A DNA stretch of 64,000 bases, from contig WRCN01000008.1 of the NCBI GenBank assembly GCA_009783885.1, forward strand, positions 1 through 64,000, read 5' to 3'. Origin of the DNA: Bacteroidales bacterium (GTDB lineage: Bacteria; Bacteroidota; Bacteroidia; Bacteroidales; P3). Shown piece by piece: positions 17,291 to 26,199 of this stretch. A program made the translations under genes and the position numbers. The notes under the pieces were generated by a model. It was not told the origin of the DNA. It worked only from the letters and a program-made list of their open reading frames with translations, and made no database searches. Positions within the stretch are counted from its first letter, which is position 1. Every line of letters begins with the position of its first letter.

Positions 17291-19588
17291 ATGAAGAAAA
17301 AATTTGTTGTCATATTATGTTTAATGTTTTGTAGCACAATTTCTGCAGCTACATCCAAATTAGACACATTTCATTTTGGTCCGGAGCGCCCGAAAATAGG
17401 CGTTGTCCTGAGCGGAGGCGGAGCCAAAGGAATGGCCCATGTCGGAACGTTAAAAATGCTTGAAACACTAAATATTCCGGTTGATTATATCGGCGGAACA
17501 AGTATGGGCGCAGTGGTTGGAGGTCTTTACGCAATGGGTTATACAGCAGACCAAATTGATACGATTATTCGAACAACAGACTGGATGAGTTTGTTTAATG
17601 ATTTTCCAAGACGAGAATATATCGGTGTTCATGAGAAAAAAAATAACGACCCGTATCAACTTCGTTTATCTCTTGCTCCAAACGATATAGCGTTATTTGC
17701 AAAAGGTGCAATTGATGGACAACATATTGATAACATGCTTAATCATTATCTTTTTGAAGCCTACAAAACGCCTAATTTTTCAGACTTAAAGATTCCATTT
17801 TTTTGTATCGGAACAGACATTATCACTGCACAGTATGTTGTTTTAGACAGCGGAAATTTAGCCCAAGCTATTCGTGCAAGTATGGCTGTACCAACGGTTT
17901 TTTCACCTGTTGAAATTGACGGAAGGCTTTTGGTTGATGGCGGCGTGATCAACAATTTCCCGGTTTTAGAAATGCGCCAAAGGGGTGTAGATATTATCAT
18001 CGGAGTAGATGTCGGCTTTCAATACAAATGTAAAAGCGAATTGCAAAATCTTGCAAATATTCTTGAACAAGTTATATTCTTGGCCGGACAGGACATTCAG
18101 CAAAAAAATGTAGATAATTGTGATATTTTCATTGCACCTGATTTGGGTAAATTTGCCGCATTCAGTTTCATGCGCTATGATAGCATTTTGGAAAGAGGTT
18201 ACCAAGCTGCACAGGCAGCCTACCCCGAATTGTCAAAACTGGCCACTCTGTTGTCTGAAAAATATGGACATCAAGCTGCCCCTAAAGAATTGTATCAACC
18301 CAAAACAATGATTATTTTAGATACTATCGTTCTGGAGGGCAATCACGAGTATTCCGATCAATACGTTTTGCAACGACTTCAACTGAAAACAAACACCCCT
18401 ATTCCTCTCAAAGACGTTGAAGAAGCCATTCATCGTTTATTTGGCTCAATGTCGTTTACAAAAGTAACTTACTATTTCGATATTTCGCCTTATGGATCGG
18501 AACACACAACCTTGCATGTTGTTCTTCTCGAAGCTCCTTTAAACATGGTTAAATTGGGATTTCGTTATGATAATATTCGCGGTCCGTCACTATTGGCAGG
18601 GCTTACAATGAGAAATCTCCTGCTTTCGAATTCAGAATTTACGGTTAATTTGGATGTATCAATGCTACCGATTGTCGATGTACAATATCGTTTTTCGCCT
18701 GTAATGGGTCGCTCGACAAAAAAAAGGTATTCGATTTGGAAACCTACATTATTTGCGTCGTACATGTTTTGTAATCTAAAAATTTACGATTATAATGTAG
18801 CAACTGATAGCGCCAAAATTTTTCGAGATACGGAATATGGGGTAATCGGTAATAGATTCGCTATCGGTACAGAATTCAATGTAAAAAGCAATACACTTGG
18901 ATTGGGTTTATATTTGGATCATACGGTTTCGAACGAGCGCGTTGGTGGAACCGGAACCGGACAACGACTGTCGGCACTTTATTTGTATCCGCAATTTTAC
19001 TATCTGAGAAATAGTTTCAACAAAAGACATTATCCGACCAAAGGCACAATAACAAATGTAAGAGTACGATTGTTACATGCTTTAGATCGCAATACTCCGC
19101 ATACAACCTGGGTTAGAACATCCGCAACATACTATCTTGATGCGCAATATGCTATCCCTTTTTCAAAACACCTGACCCTATATCCGAGCGCTATGATTGC
19201 CGGAACACTTGTGTTTCAAGACAAAGATATGTCTTCGGGTCATATCAGTCAGCAGCAGCAGTTTTATCAAGGCGGATTATTTCATATTCCGCACGTCAAT
19301 CAAACGCCGTTTGTGGGATTATACTTCATGCAAAAAGTTGGGCTTTATGGCGCCAATGTTCAACTCAATACACAATATGAAGTGTTTAAAAACTTTTTCC
19401 TCACGGCTCGTATAGGTGCACTCAAAAGCGAATCAGATTATTCAAAAATGTTTGATTTAAGAAATACCACGTTTGGCGCAGGGATTTCCGCATCAATTAA
19501 CACAACCATCGGGCCTATCGGCATGACGGTTCACGGGTCTAACCACAGTCCTGTTGGGGTGTTTATTAATTTGGGATTTTGGTTGTAG
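17291..19588 (+). CDS. Patatin-like phospholipase with POTRA and Omp85 barrel
   Basis: 765 aa. Signal peptide (about 1-20, ending ISAA). The patatin domain (about 35-320) has the oxyanion motif SGGGAKGMAHVG, nucleophile elbow GTSMG and catalytic-dyad motif VDGGVINNFPV. A POTRA-like segment follows (about 340-405, IVLEGNHEYSDQYVLQRLQL), then an Omp85/BamA-type 16-strand beta-barrel to the C-terminus. This is the architecture of PlpD-like type Vd autotransporters: an outer-membrane-anchored lipase. All catalytic residues are present. It stands alone behind its own promoter. Confidence 0.9.
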   Translation: MKKKFVVILCLMFCSTISAATSKLDTFHFGPERPKIGVVLSGGGAKGMAHVGTLKMLETLNIPVDYIGGTSMGAVVGGLYAMGYTADQIDTIIRTTDWMSLFNDFPRREYIGVHEKKNNDPYQLRLSLAPNDIALFAKGAIDGQHIDNMLNHYLFEAYKTPNFSDLKIPFFCIGTDIITAQYVVLDSGNLAQAIRASMAVPTVFSPVEIDGRLLVDGGVINNFPVLEMRQRGVDIIIGVDVGFQYKCKSELQNLANILEQVIFLAGQDIQQKNVDNCDIFIAPDLGKFAAFSFMRYDSILERGYQAAQAAYPELSKLATLLSEKYGHQAAPKELYQPKTMIILDTIVLEGNHEYSDQYVLQRLQLKTNTPIPLKDVEEAIHRLFGSMSFTKVTYYFDISPYGSEHTTLHVVLLEAPLNMVKLGFRYDNIRGPSLLAGLTMRNLLLSNSEFTVNLDVSMLPIVDVQYRFSPVMGRSTKKRYSIWKPTLFASYMFCNLKIYDYNVATDSAKIFRDTEYGVIGNRFAIGTEFNVKSNTLGLGLYLDHTVSNERVGGTGTGQRLSALYLYPQFYYLRNSFNKRHYPTKGTITNVRVRLLHALDRNTPHTTWVRTSATYYLDAQYAIPFSKHLTLYPSAMIAGTLVFQDKDMSSGHISQQQQFYQGGLFHIPHVNQTPFVGLYFMQKVGLYGANVQLNTQYEVFKNFFLTARIGALKSESDYSKMFDLRNTTFGAGISASINTTIGPIGMTVHGSNHSPVGVFINLGFWL

Positions 19589-19611
19589 CACACTTGTTCA
19601 ACGTATTCTAT

Positions 19612-19788
19612 GCACTTGTTGTAAAAAATATCAACAAGCCACTTACACCAAACCCCCGCATCCCCCAAGAAAAACACGAATAGACGGTAAGATTAAACAA
19701 CGAAGGCTGCGGCATCAGCAACATCGCAAGATTGCTTGAAATCAGCAAATCCAGCGTGCAACGCTTGATTGAGCGCATCGCTGCAACT
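19612..19788 (+). pseudogene. IS1-family transposase fragment (second copy)
   Basis: About 177 nt closely match positions 245-416 of the first IS1 remnant, covering the second zinc-finger cysteines and the helix-turn-helix, but a single-base shift disrupts the frame and both ends are missing. It follows directly on the patatin gene and precedes the HsdR-N gene promoter. Confidence 0.8.
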
Positions 19789-19860
19789 TCCCGTTCGGCG
19801 GCGATGGAATCGTCGCCGGATTATGAAAATAGATTCTATCTATAGTCTTCTTTTTTTTCG

Positions 19861-19868
19861 TATCTTTG
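19861..19868 (+). promoter_or_regulatory. Promoter of the HsdR-N-like gene
   Basis: TATCTTTG after a run of T, 15 nt before the ATG at 19883. It shows that the true start is this ATG and not the upstream in-frame codons that arise from the IS1 fragment. Confidence 0.65.
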
Positions 19869-19882
19869 CAAAAAAAAACGCA

Positions 19883-20314
19883 ATGACCAAATTTTCGGTT
19901 AGAAAAAACACACAAGGCAAACTCGAAATTTTAGACCGCATTCGTAGAAAATATGTCATTTGTACGGATGAGGAAAAAGTTCGACAGATGACCATTTTGT
20001 ATTTGACCGAAACGCTGAATGTGCCGATGGCGTCTATTGCTGTTGAAACGGCAATAAAAGTCAATAATTTATCGAAACGAACGGATTTGATAGTGTTCAA
20101 TTCGAAATTGAAACCCGCATTAATTGTGGAATGCAAAGCGCCGTCTGTCAAAATTACACAAGATGTTTTTGATCAAATTGCGCGTTACAACTTGACGTTG
20201 CAAGTGAATTATTTAATGGTAACCAATGGCGTTGAACACTATTTTTGTTACCTGGATTTTGAAAAACAAACGTATCAATTTATACCTGAATTACCCGATT
20301 GGTCGACATTTTAA
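19883..20314 (+). CDS. Orphan HsdR N-terminal-like PD-(D/E)xK protein
   Basis: 143 aa. Resembles the N-terminal nuclease domain of type I restriction subunit R as a stand-alone protein. The fold motifs are RTDLIVF (Asp) and ALIVECKAP (E-x-K), spaced as in PD-(D/E)xK nucleases. No HsdM, HsdS or helicase domain is nearby, so it is not an R-M system. Stand-alone versions are common in Bacteroidota and their function is unknown. It is followed 14 nt later by the acyltransferase gene, probably in one transcript. Confidence 0.78.
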   Translation: MTKFSVRKNTQGKLEILDRIRRKYVICTDEEKVRQMTILYLTETLNVPMASIAVETAIKVNNLSKRTDLIVFNSKLKPALIVECKAPSVKITQDVFDQIARYNLTLQVNYLMVTNGVEHYFCYLDFEKQTYQFIPELPDWSTF

Positions 20315-20328
20315 ACTTTTTGAAAACT

Positions 20329-21480
20329 ATGAACACATCTGTTTTGAATAACGAATTTGACAAAATCAGACCTTACTACAACGAGGAAATTCCTGAGGCT
20401 ATGCAACGTATTGCCGATTCTCACGAAGTAAAAAGTATCGCATCGTTTTTGTTTCCTGAAATGAAATTGACGGAATTTCGCGACATGATCAGAAGCCTCG
20501 AAACAACAGAAGACTTTCAGAGACTCCTTGCCATTAACGCCTTTCAAAAGATTATTAAACAAACCACTAAGGGCTTTACGATTGAAGGATTTGAACATAT
20601 CGATACTTCAAAAAATCATATTTTTGTGATGAATCATCGCGATATTGTTTTGGATTCGTCTTTGTTTCAAATTGCTTTGATGAATCATAGTTTCAAAACA
20701 ACGGAAATTTGTATTGGCGATAATTTGATGCCGTCGCAATTTTTTATGGATATTTGGCGATCAAATAAAATGGTAACGGTAGTGCGAGGTGCAAGCATTC
20801 GTGAGACCTTGCAAAATTCGTTAATTTTTTCAAAATATTTGCGAAATACAATTACAAATAAGCACGAATCCGTGTGGATTGCACAACGCAACGGGCGTAC
20901 AAAAGATGGCATAGATGTTACAGACCCTGCGCTAATCAAGATGTTTGCAATGAGTGGAACAACTGACATTTTTGCTTCAATTGCCGAGTTAAATATCATT
21001 CCTGTGGCGATTTCGTATCAAATTGAACCTTGCGATTGGATGAAAACTCGTGAACTGTTTCTCTCAAAAGATGCGCCGTATCAAAAAGCACCGAACGAGG
21101 ATTTTCAAAGTGTCATCACAGGGATTATGCAGAGAAAAGGCAAAGTGCATATCACGATAGGGAGACCGATTAATCCAAAATTGGAAACTTGCAAAGATTT
21201 GTCAAATCACGCGATTTTCAAAGGCATTGCGAAATTGATTGACAATGAGATTATCCAAGGTTACAAACTGTTCGACACCAATTATATCGCCTACGATTTA
21301 CTCAATCGCACCGATAAATACGCTTCGTTCTATACCGAAGAAGCAAAGCAACAATTTGTTATTGATATGAATGAAAAAATCGCAAAAATCGGTTTGGAAT
21401 TTTATCCCGAATTGTGTAAAATATTTTACAATATTTATGCTAATCCTGTTTTTTCGTTGCACGCACTTGATCGAAAATAA
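20329..21480 (+). CDS. Glycerol/lysophospholipid acyltransferase-like protein
   Basis: 383 aa. The central region (about 100-230) has an acyltransferase block I-like motif VMNHRDIVLDSSLF and later TVVRGASIRETL and WIAQRNGRTKDG, corresponding to PlsB/PlsC family blocks II-III. Probably transfers a fatty acyl group in membrane lipid synthesis at the inner-membrane face. The spacing of the His and following Asp (HRDIVLD) differs slightly from the classical H-x4-D of PlsC. The start MNTSVLNNEF is preferred, with the HsdR-N gene ending 14 nt upstream. Confidence 0.8.
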   Translation: MNTSVLNNEFDKIRPYYNEEIPEAMQRIADSHEVKSIASFLFPEMKLTEFRDMIRSLETTEDFQRLLAINAFQKIIKQTTKGFTIEGFEHIDTSKNHIFVMNHRDIVLDSSLFQIALMNHSFKTTEICIGDNLMPSQFFMDIWRSNKMVTVVRGASIRETLQNSLIFSKYLRNTITNKHESVWIAQRNGRTKDGIDVTDPALIKMFAMSGTTDIFASIAELNIIPVAISYQIEPCDWMKTRELFLSKDAPYQKAPNEDFQSVITGIMQRKGKVHITIGRPINPKLETCKDLSNHAIFKGIAKLIDNEIIQGYKLFDTNYIAYDLLNRTDKYASFYTEEAKQQFVIDMNEKIAKIGLEFYPELCKIFYNIYANPVFSLHALDRK

Positions 21481-21484
21481 TGCG

Positions 21485-21540
21485 TCATGTCGAGCTCCTC
21501 AACTACGCTCGGGATAAACTCTATCAAGACATCCCCTTGC
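21485..21540. repeat. Family B imperfect repeat
   Basis: Contains CATGTCGAG...CTACGCTCGGGAT...AAGACATCCCC, the same words as other family B elements, but with poorly matched arms. It lies between the acyltransferase and the DUF5674-like operon promoter. Confidence 0.5.
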
Positions 21541-21558
21541 TATGTTCAACTTTTTTTG

Positions 21559-21566
21559 TATCTTTG
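21559..21566 (+). promoter_or_regulatory. Promoter of the DUF5674-like operon
   Basis: TATCTTTG after TTTTTTTG; ATG at 21584 is 17 nt downstream. Confidence 0.65.
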
Positions 21567-21583
21567 CAATAAAAAAACAACCA

Positions 21584-21925
21584 ATGAGAATTGTAAACAC
21601 AAAAATATCCACACAAGAACTTCAAGAAATGGCGCACCATTTTTTTGGAGATATGGTTAAAGGCGTTGTTGATGTGGAACAGCGTATTTTGGCTGTTGAT
21701 GCGGAATTACACGCTGATTTGGAATCGTTTCTTTTGGAAAAAAACTCTCAGCAGGAATACCTTTGGGGTATCAACTTGTATCCGTTTTTGGAAGGCGACG
21801 ATTTTTTGGAGTTTGATTCGATGATAAACATTCGTCCTGCTCAGAACAATCGAAGCAGAGGTGTTGAAAATGTCGATATTCAAAATCAAATAAAGGTTAT
21901 TATTAACCAAATTGTTCAAAAATAA
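21584..21925 (+). CDS. DUF5674-like protein
   Basis: 113 aa. Matches by eye the DUF5674 pattern: an opening IVNTKISTQELQEMA, a central FGDMVKGVVDVEQRI and ELHADLESFLLE, then EYLWGINLYPF and EFDSMINIRPAQNNRSRG. The function of the family is not known. Its stop codon overlaps the start of the next gene (TAATG), a strict pairing that recalls small two-gene modules such as toxin-antitoxin systems, although neither protein shows a recognised toxin motif. Start chosen from promoter position. Confidence 0.75.
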   Translation: MRIVNTKISTQELQEMAHHFFGDMVKGVVDVEQRILAVDAELHADLESFLLEKNSQQEYLWGINLYPFLEGDDFLEFDSMINIRPAQNNRSRGVENVDIQNQIKVIINQIVQK

Positions 21926-22239
21926 TGCAACATAAATCTTTAGCGGAAGGGCGTTGGGCGGAAATGTCGTTTAGTGAGCAAATGGCAAACGTTGGAAGCG
22001 AAGTTTCTCGCACCAAGAACTGGTTGATTAAAGGCAACGAACAGCAGGCAGAACGAGCATTTGACCGCTGCTTGGAATTAATTTATTTAACAATAAAATT
22101 CGCTAATCGCTCGGCAATTTACCGTGAAATCTGCCGCTTTAGAGAATTTTTCTGCAAAGCCTATTTGGAAAAAGACATCAAAGAATTGGAGTATTTTGAC
22201 CATTATTGCACGCAATTTGCGATGAATAGAATAACGTAA
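21925..22239 (+). CDS. Small helical partner of the DUF5674-like protein
   Basis: 104 aa, predicted all-helical. The N-terminus SLAEGRWAEMSFSEQMANVGSEV is typical of a recurrent hypothetical family that I recall beside DUF5674 genes in other genomes. No catalytic motif or membrane segment is seen. Translationally coupled to the preceding gene by the TAATG overlap. Function unknown. Confidence 0.7.
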   Translation: MQHKSLAEGRWAEMSFSEQMANVGSEVSRTKNWLIKGNEQQAERAFDRCLELIYLTIKFANRSAIYREICRFREFFCKAYLEKDIKELEYFDHYCTQFAMNRIT

Positions 22240-22294
22240 AACCAAAAATAATCGTCTATGAATAAATAAACATTTGACAAAATATAAATTCTTG

Positions 22295-22410
22295 TCATCG
22301 AAACTTAGGAACTTTCTGATATACAAAAGAAGTATGCCAAACGGGCTTACTTATCTTTGTGTATGGGTTTCCTAAGACCTCGATGACGGATTTGAAAGTC
22401 CGTTTTTTTT
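22295..22410 (+). ncRNA. Candidate rod-like structured RNA with terminator
   Basis: TCATCG (22295-22300) pairs with CGATGA (22381-22386), and CTTAGGAA (22304-22311) pairs with TTCCTAAG (22369-22376). An inner hairpin AAGTATGCC/GGGCTTACTT (about 22330-22352) extends the rod. It ends in a terminator ACGGA...TCCGT plus eight T (22386-22410). A TATCTTTG sequence at 22352-22359 lies on the 3' side of the rod and could instead be a promoter for a short transcript. No clear upstream promoter was found. A similar TTAGGAA/TTCCTAA core occurs in the candidate RNA at 51.1-51.2 kb. Confidence 0.45.
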
Positions 22411-22608
22411 ATGTCAAAATCATTGTGCAGATATTGTGAAGCAATGTAAAAGAAAAGAGCAATACGAGTAAAAGAAAATCGAAAAGAGTACTGTAACGAA
22501 AAACAATGCATTATGAAATATTGTAAATGGTGCAATAAGGCATACGTAGTGAGTAATTATAGTCCTTTTTGTTGCGCAAGATGCCAAGTAGAAGCAGGAA
22601 GATTATAA
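22411..22608 (+). pseudogene. Cys-rich zinc-ribbon ORF interrupted by one in-frame stop
   Basis: Reading from ATG at 22411 gives MSKSLCRYCEAM, a TAA (22447-22449), then an open frame to 22608 with further Cys: EYCNEKQC, MKYCKWCNKAY and FCCARC. The distal part has its own ATG at 22513 and could be made as a 31-aa zinc-ribbon peptide. The paired CxxC motifs before and after the stop suggest one ancestral zinc-ribbon protein. The ORF follows the terminator of the structured RNA with no promoter visible between them. Confidence 0.5.
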
Positions 22609-22631
22609 TAAATTTTCTTTACTGCAAACCG

Positions 22632-22667
22632 CCTGCCGATAGCAATTTAGTTATTGGCAGGTTTTTT
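22632..22667 (+). terminator. Terminator overlapping the 3' end of the ABC-F gene
   Basis: CCTGCCGATA...TATTGGCAGG followed by six T on the + strand. It would end transcripts arriving from the zinc-ribbon side and overlaps the last codons of the convergent ABC-F gene. Confidence 0.7.
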
Positions 22668-24432
22668 CACTCAACTCTAACCATCGAAATTCCTGAACAT
22701 CAAGTTCCTGAATAATTTTGCCAATGCGATTTGACCATGCTGTTAGTTCGTCCACCGAACCTTCGGCAAGGCTTAATTTCTGCTCAATATCGGCTTTTTC
22801 GAACTCTAAATCGGCAATGGAAATTTCCAGTTGCTCCAATTCTTTTTGTTCTTTGTAGGTTAGTTTTTGACGAATAGCAATTGGTTTTTCGGAAATCGTA
22901 TTTTTGTTTTGAATAACCTTATTTTCCTGCTGTTTCAGGCGTTCTTGTTTATCTTTTGTACGGCGATATTCGGTGTAAGTGCTGTGATAATCTTTCACTT
23001 TCCCGTTGCCTTCAAACACAAAAATATGATCCACCAAATTATCCATAAACGACCGATCGTGCGTAACAATAACCAAACAACCTTGAAATTGCGACAAAAA
23101 TTCCTCCAACATCATCAACGTGTAGATGTCCAAATCGTTGGTAGGCTCATCCAAAATCAAAAAATTGGGATTGCTCATCAACACTTTCAACAAGTATAAT
23201 TTACGCCGTTCACCTCCGCTAAGATTGGAAAAATAGTTATATTGCGTGGTCGGTGGAAAGCCGAAATACGTTAAAAATTGTGAAGCACTGATTTCGTTCC
23301 CGTTTCCCATTTTGACATATTCGGCAGTTTCTTTGATGATATCAATCACGCGCATATCCTCACGTTCCTGCATGCCGTCTTGCGTATAGTAGCCGAATTT
23401 TACGGTTTGTCCGATGATGATTTTTCCTTGATCGGGCGATATTTTTTCAGTAATTAAATTCAAAAACGTGCTTTTTCCTGTACCGTTTCGTCCCACAATA
23501 CCAACTTTTTCGCCGCGTTTGAACACATGCGAAAAATCGTCCAACACAACGATGTCGTCGTAACGTTTCGACACATTGTATAGCTCTAAGATTTTTCCGC
23601 CCAAACGTTCGGCTTGAATGCTCAATTCGGGCGTTTTTTCGTCCAATTTTTTATGAGCAACCTCTTTGACTTTGTAAAAATTATCTTCTCGTGCTTTGGC
23701 TTTAGTTCCACGTGCAGAAGGCATTCGACGCATCCAATCTAATTCTCGGCGATAGGTATTTTTAGCTTTTTCAACTTCAGCACGTTCAATGGCTTCACGC
23801 TCTGCTTTTTTCTCCAAAAAATAATCGTACTTGCCTTTGTATCGGTAAATTTGATGATGGTCTAATTCTAAAATTTCGGTGCAAACGTGATTTAAAAATG
23901 TTCGATCGTGTGTAACTAAGAGTAAGGTAGTATTTCGACGATGCAAGTAGTCTTCCAACCATTCCGTCATTTCCAAATCCAAATGATTGGTGGGCTCGTC
24001 TAAAATCAGTAAATCTGCTTCTTCCATTAAAATTTTTGAAAGTGCAACCTTCTTTTTTTGACCACCTGATAATTCAGAAATTCGTGCTGACAAGTCATTA
24101 ACTTCAAGTCGCGATAAAATTTCTTTCAGTTTGATTTCTTGTTCCCAACCTTGTTGTCGAAGTGATTTTATCGTAACATCTTCGATGGTCAAACTCTCGT
24201 CTAACACAGGATTTTGCGGCAAATACGCCACACGAATATCCTTACGAAACGTTACTTTTCCATCATCGGCAAGCGTTTTACCCATGATGATGTTGATGAG
24301 CGTGCTTTTCCCTGCGCCATTCTTGGAAATCAAAGCAACTTTTTGACCTTTGTCAATCCCAAACGTCAGATTCTCGAAAAGAATTTTTTCACCGTAAGAT
24401 TTGCTGATATTTTCGACTAAGAGATAATTCAA
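22651..24432 (-). CDS. uup: ABC-F family ATPase (Uup-like)
   Basis: 593 aa, two ABC domains in one chain and no membrane segments. Walker A motifs are SKNGAGKST (about 37-45) and VGRNGTGKST (about 315-324); signature motifs LSGGQKKKV and LSGGERRKL; Walker B with LLILDEPTNHLDLE and FLILDEPTNDLDIY. A linker (about 215-275) and a charged coiled-coil C-terminal tail (about 510-593) match Uup rather than EttA. ABC-F proteins act on ribosomes or ribosome assembly. It is downstream of rplQ, separated by a terminator, and so a separate unit. Confidence 0.87.
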   Translation of the reverse strand: MNYLLVENISKSYGEKILFENLTFGIDKGQKVALISKNGAGKSTLINIIMGKTLADDGKVTFRKDIRVAYLPQNPVLDESLTIEDVTIKSLRQQGWEQEIKLKEILSRLEVNDLSARISELSGGQKKKVALSKILMEEADLLILDEPTNHLDLEMTEWLEDYLHRRNTTLLLVTHDRTFLNHVCTEILELDHHQIYRYKGKYDYFLEKKAEREAIERAEVEKAKNTYRRELDWMRRMPSARGTKAKAREDNFYKVKEVAHKKLDEKTPELSIQAERLGGKILELYNVSKRYDDIVVLDDFSHVFKRGEKVGIVGRNGTGKSTFLNLITEKISPDQGKIIIGQTVKFGYYTQDGMQEREDMRVIDIIKETAEYVKMGNGNEISASQFLTYFGFPPTTQYNYFSNLSGGERRKLYLLKVLMSNPNFLILDEPTNDLDIYTLMMLEEFLSQFQGCLVIVTHDRSFMDNLVDHIFVFEGNGKVKDYHSTYTEYRRTKDKQERLKQQENKVIQNKNTISEKPIAIRQKLTYKEQKELEQLEISIADLEFEKADIEQKLSLAEGSVDELTAWSNRIGKIIQELDVQEFRWLELSEKTCQ

Positions 24433-24478
24433 TGTAGTGATTTCCTAAATTCAGTTCAATAAGTTGTGTTTTTTATCC

Positions 24479-24508
24479 AAAAAAAGGGGTACAAAATTTT
24501 GAACCCCT
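24479..24508 (-). terminator. Terminator of the ribosomal superoperon
   Basis: On the minus strand, GGGGTTCAAAA/TTTTGTACCCC followed by a T-tract, 26 nt after the rplQ stop. Confidence 0.8.
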
Positions 24509-24534
24509 ACAAATATCAAACGTTTGAATATCGT

Positions 24535-25092
24535 TTATTCTTCCGTTTTTTCCTCTGCTTTTGGAGTTTCCTCAACCGGTGCTTCTGCCGGAGTTTCTAC
24601 AACTTCCGCCACTTCTTCTTCCTGAACCGGTTTTGCTTCGGCTTTCGGAGCAGTCGTTTCCTCCGTTTTTTTGCGACTACCAGCGCGACGTGTCGTTTTC
24701 GCTTTAGCAGATTTTTTCTCTTTCAACATACCTTCGTTGTAGTCTACCAACTCGATCATCGCCATATCAGCGTTATCTCCGATACGTGTACCCATTTTCA
24801 AAATGCGCACATAACCACCCGGACGGTCGGCAATTTTTGGAGCAATCTCGCGAAACAACTCGGTTATCGCATTTTTGTCTTGAAGATAGCTGAATACTAC
24901 ACGACGAGAGTGTGTCGTATCTTCTTTCGCTTTAGTCAAAAGCGGCTCAACATAAAGGCGCAATGCTTTGGCTTTGGCTAACGTAGTTTGAATGCGTTTA
25001 TGCATAATCAACGATGAAGCCATATTCGCCAACATTTGGCGTCTGTGAGAGTGTGTTCTACTGAGTTTATTGAATTTATGTCCGTGTCTCAT
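24535..25092 (-). CDS. rplQ: 50S ribosomal protein L17
   Basis: 185 aa. The conserved L17 core ([20 protein letters not shown] to MIELVDYN, about residues 1-125) is followed by a ~60-residue Lys/Ala/Glu/Pro-rich acidic tail ([17 protein letters not shown] region), as seen in other Bacteroidota. Binds 23S rRNA domain III and lines the exit-tunnel side. Last gene of the alpha operon, 22 nt after rpoA. Confidence 0.95.
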   Translation of the reverse strand: MRHGHKFNKLSRTHSHRRQMLANMASSLIMHKRIQTTLAKAKALRLYVEPLLTKAKEDTTHSRRVVFSYLQDKNAITELFREIAPKIADRPGGYVRILKMGTRIGDNADMAMIELVDYNEGMLKEKKSAKAKTTRRAGSRKKTEETTAPKAEAKPVQEEEVAEVVETPAEAPVEETPKAEEKTEE

Positions 25093-25114
25093 GATTTAAA
25101 ATGTTTTTGCAAAA

Positions 25115-26107
25115 TTAGTCCTTATCAATTTTATATTTGGCTACATTCATGCCGAATTCCAAGCCTTTACTTTTTACTAAATCCTCTAATTCGGTCAATG
25201 ATTTTTTACCGAAATTGCGGAATTTCAATAGATCGTTTTTGTTGAACGATACCAATTCGCCCATGGTTTCAACTTCGGCGGCTTTCAAGCAATTCAATGC
25301 GCGAACCGACAAATCCATGTCTGCCAAGCGAGTTTTCAACAATTGACGCATGTGCAAATCGCTTTCGTCAAATACTTCGGTTACAGGCTTTTCTTCAGTT
25401 TCGATCGTCATGCGATCGTCTGAAAACAACATGAAGTGCTGAATTAAAATTTTTGCCGCTTCTTTCAACGCGTTTTCAGGCGAAATCGAACCATCGGTAT
25501 CAATATTCAACACCAATTTTTCGTAGTCGGTTTTTTGTTCAACGCGGAAATTTTCCACTTGATATTGAACGTTTTTGATCGGTGTGTGGATGGAGTCGAT
25601 TGCAATCGTATCCACATGAGCGCCTTCAACTTTGTTTTCTTCCGAAGGTACATAACCGCGACCTTTGTTGATGGTCAGTTCAAGAATTAATCGCACGTTG
25701 TTTTCCATGTGACAAATTTCCAATTCCGGATTTAGTACTTGAAATCCGTTCAGAAATTTATTGATATCGCCTGCCTTGAAAACGTTTTGACTCGAAACTG
25801 TAATTTTCACTTTTTCGCTGTCTACATCATCAAGTTGTTGTTTGAAACGAACTTGTTTGAGATTCAGAATGATGTTCGTTACATCTTCCAAAACCCCTTT
25901 AATTGTCGTAAACTCGTGGGTTACGCCCTCGATTTTCACCGAAGTAATAGCGAATCCTTCGAGAGATGACAAAAGAATGCGACGGAGCGCATTACCTACG
26001 GTAATTCCGTAGCCTGGCTCCAAAGGACGAAATTCAAACAAGCCCTGTTTGTCGTCCGATTTGATCATAATCACCTTTTCAGGTTTTTGGAATGCTAATA
26101 TTGCCAT
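25115..26107 (-). CDS. rpoA: DNA-directed RNA polymerase subunit alpha
   Basis: 330 aa. The N-terminal domain (about 1-235) with [18 protein letters not shown] nucleates polymerase assembly. The C-terminal domain (about 250-320) with [14 protein letters not shown] contacts upstream DNA and activators. Full length. A family A repeat separates it from rpsD. Confidence 0.97.
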   Translation of the reverse strand: MAILAFQKPEKVIMIKSDDKQGLFEFRPLEPGYGITVGNALRRILLSSLEGFAITSVKIEGVTHEFTTIKGVLEDVTNIILNLKQVRFKQQLDDVDSEKVKITVSSQNVFKAGDINKFLNGFQVLNPELEICHMENNVRLILELTINKGRGYVPSEENKVEGAHVDTIAIDSIHTPIKNVQYQVENFRVEQKTDYEKLVLNIDTDGSISPENALKEAAKILIQHFMLFSDDRMTIETEEKPVTEVFDESDLHMRQLLKTRLADMDLSVRALNCLKAAEVETMGELVSFNKNDLLKFRNFGKKSLTELEDLVKSKGLEFGMNVAKYKIDKD

Positions 26108-26130
26108 GATGTTTTTGTTTTTTTTGTTTG

Positions 26131-26189
26131 TTGGGGCGGGGTTTGCCCGCCCTGTTTTTTATCATGGGCACGCTGACCGCGCCCCCACG
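26131..26189. repeat. Family A double-hairpin repeat (rpsD-rpoA gap)
   Basis: GGGCGGGG-TTTG-CCCGCCC, an AT spacer, then GGGCACGCTGACCGCGCCCCC. It fills most of the 92-nt gap between rpsD and rpoA. Confidence 0.85.
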
Positions 26190-26199
26190 TTATATGCTA

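Noticed and set aside
19883..21480. Type I restriction-modification locus
   Set aside because: Only an HsdR-N-like domain; the next gene is an acyltransferase and no HsdM or HsdS is present.
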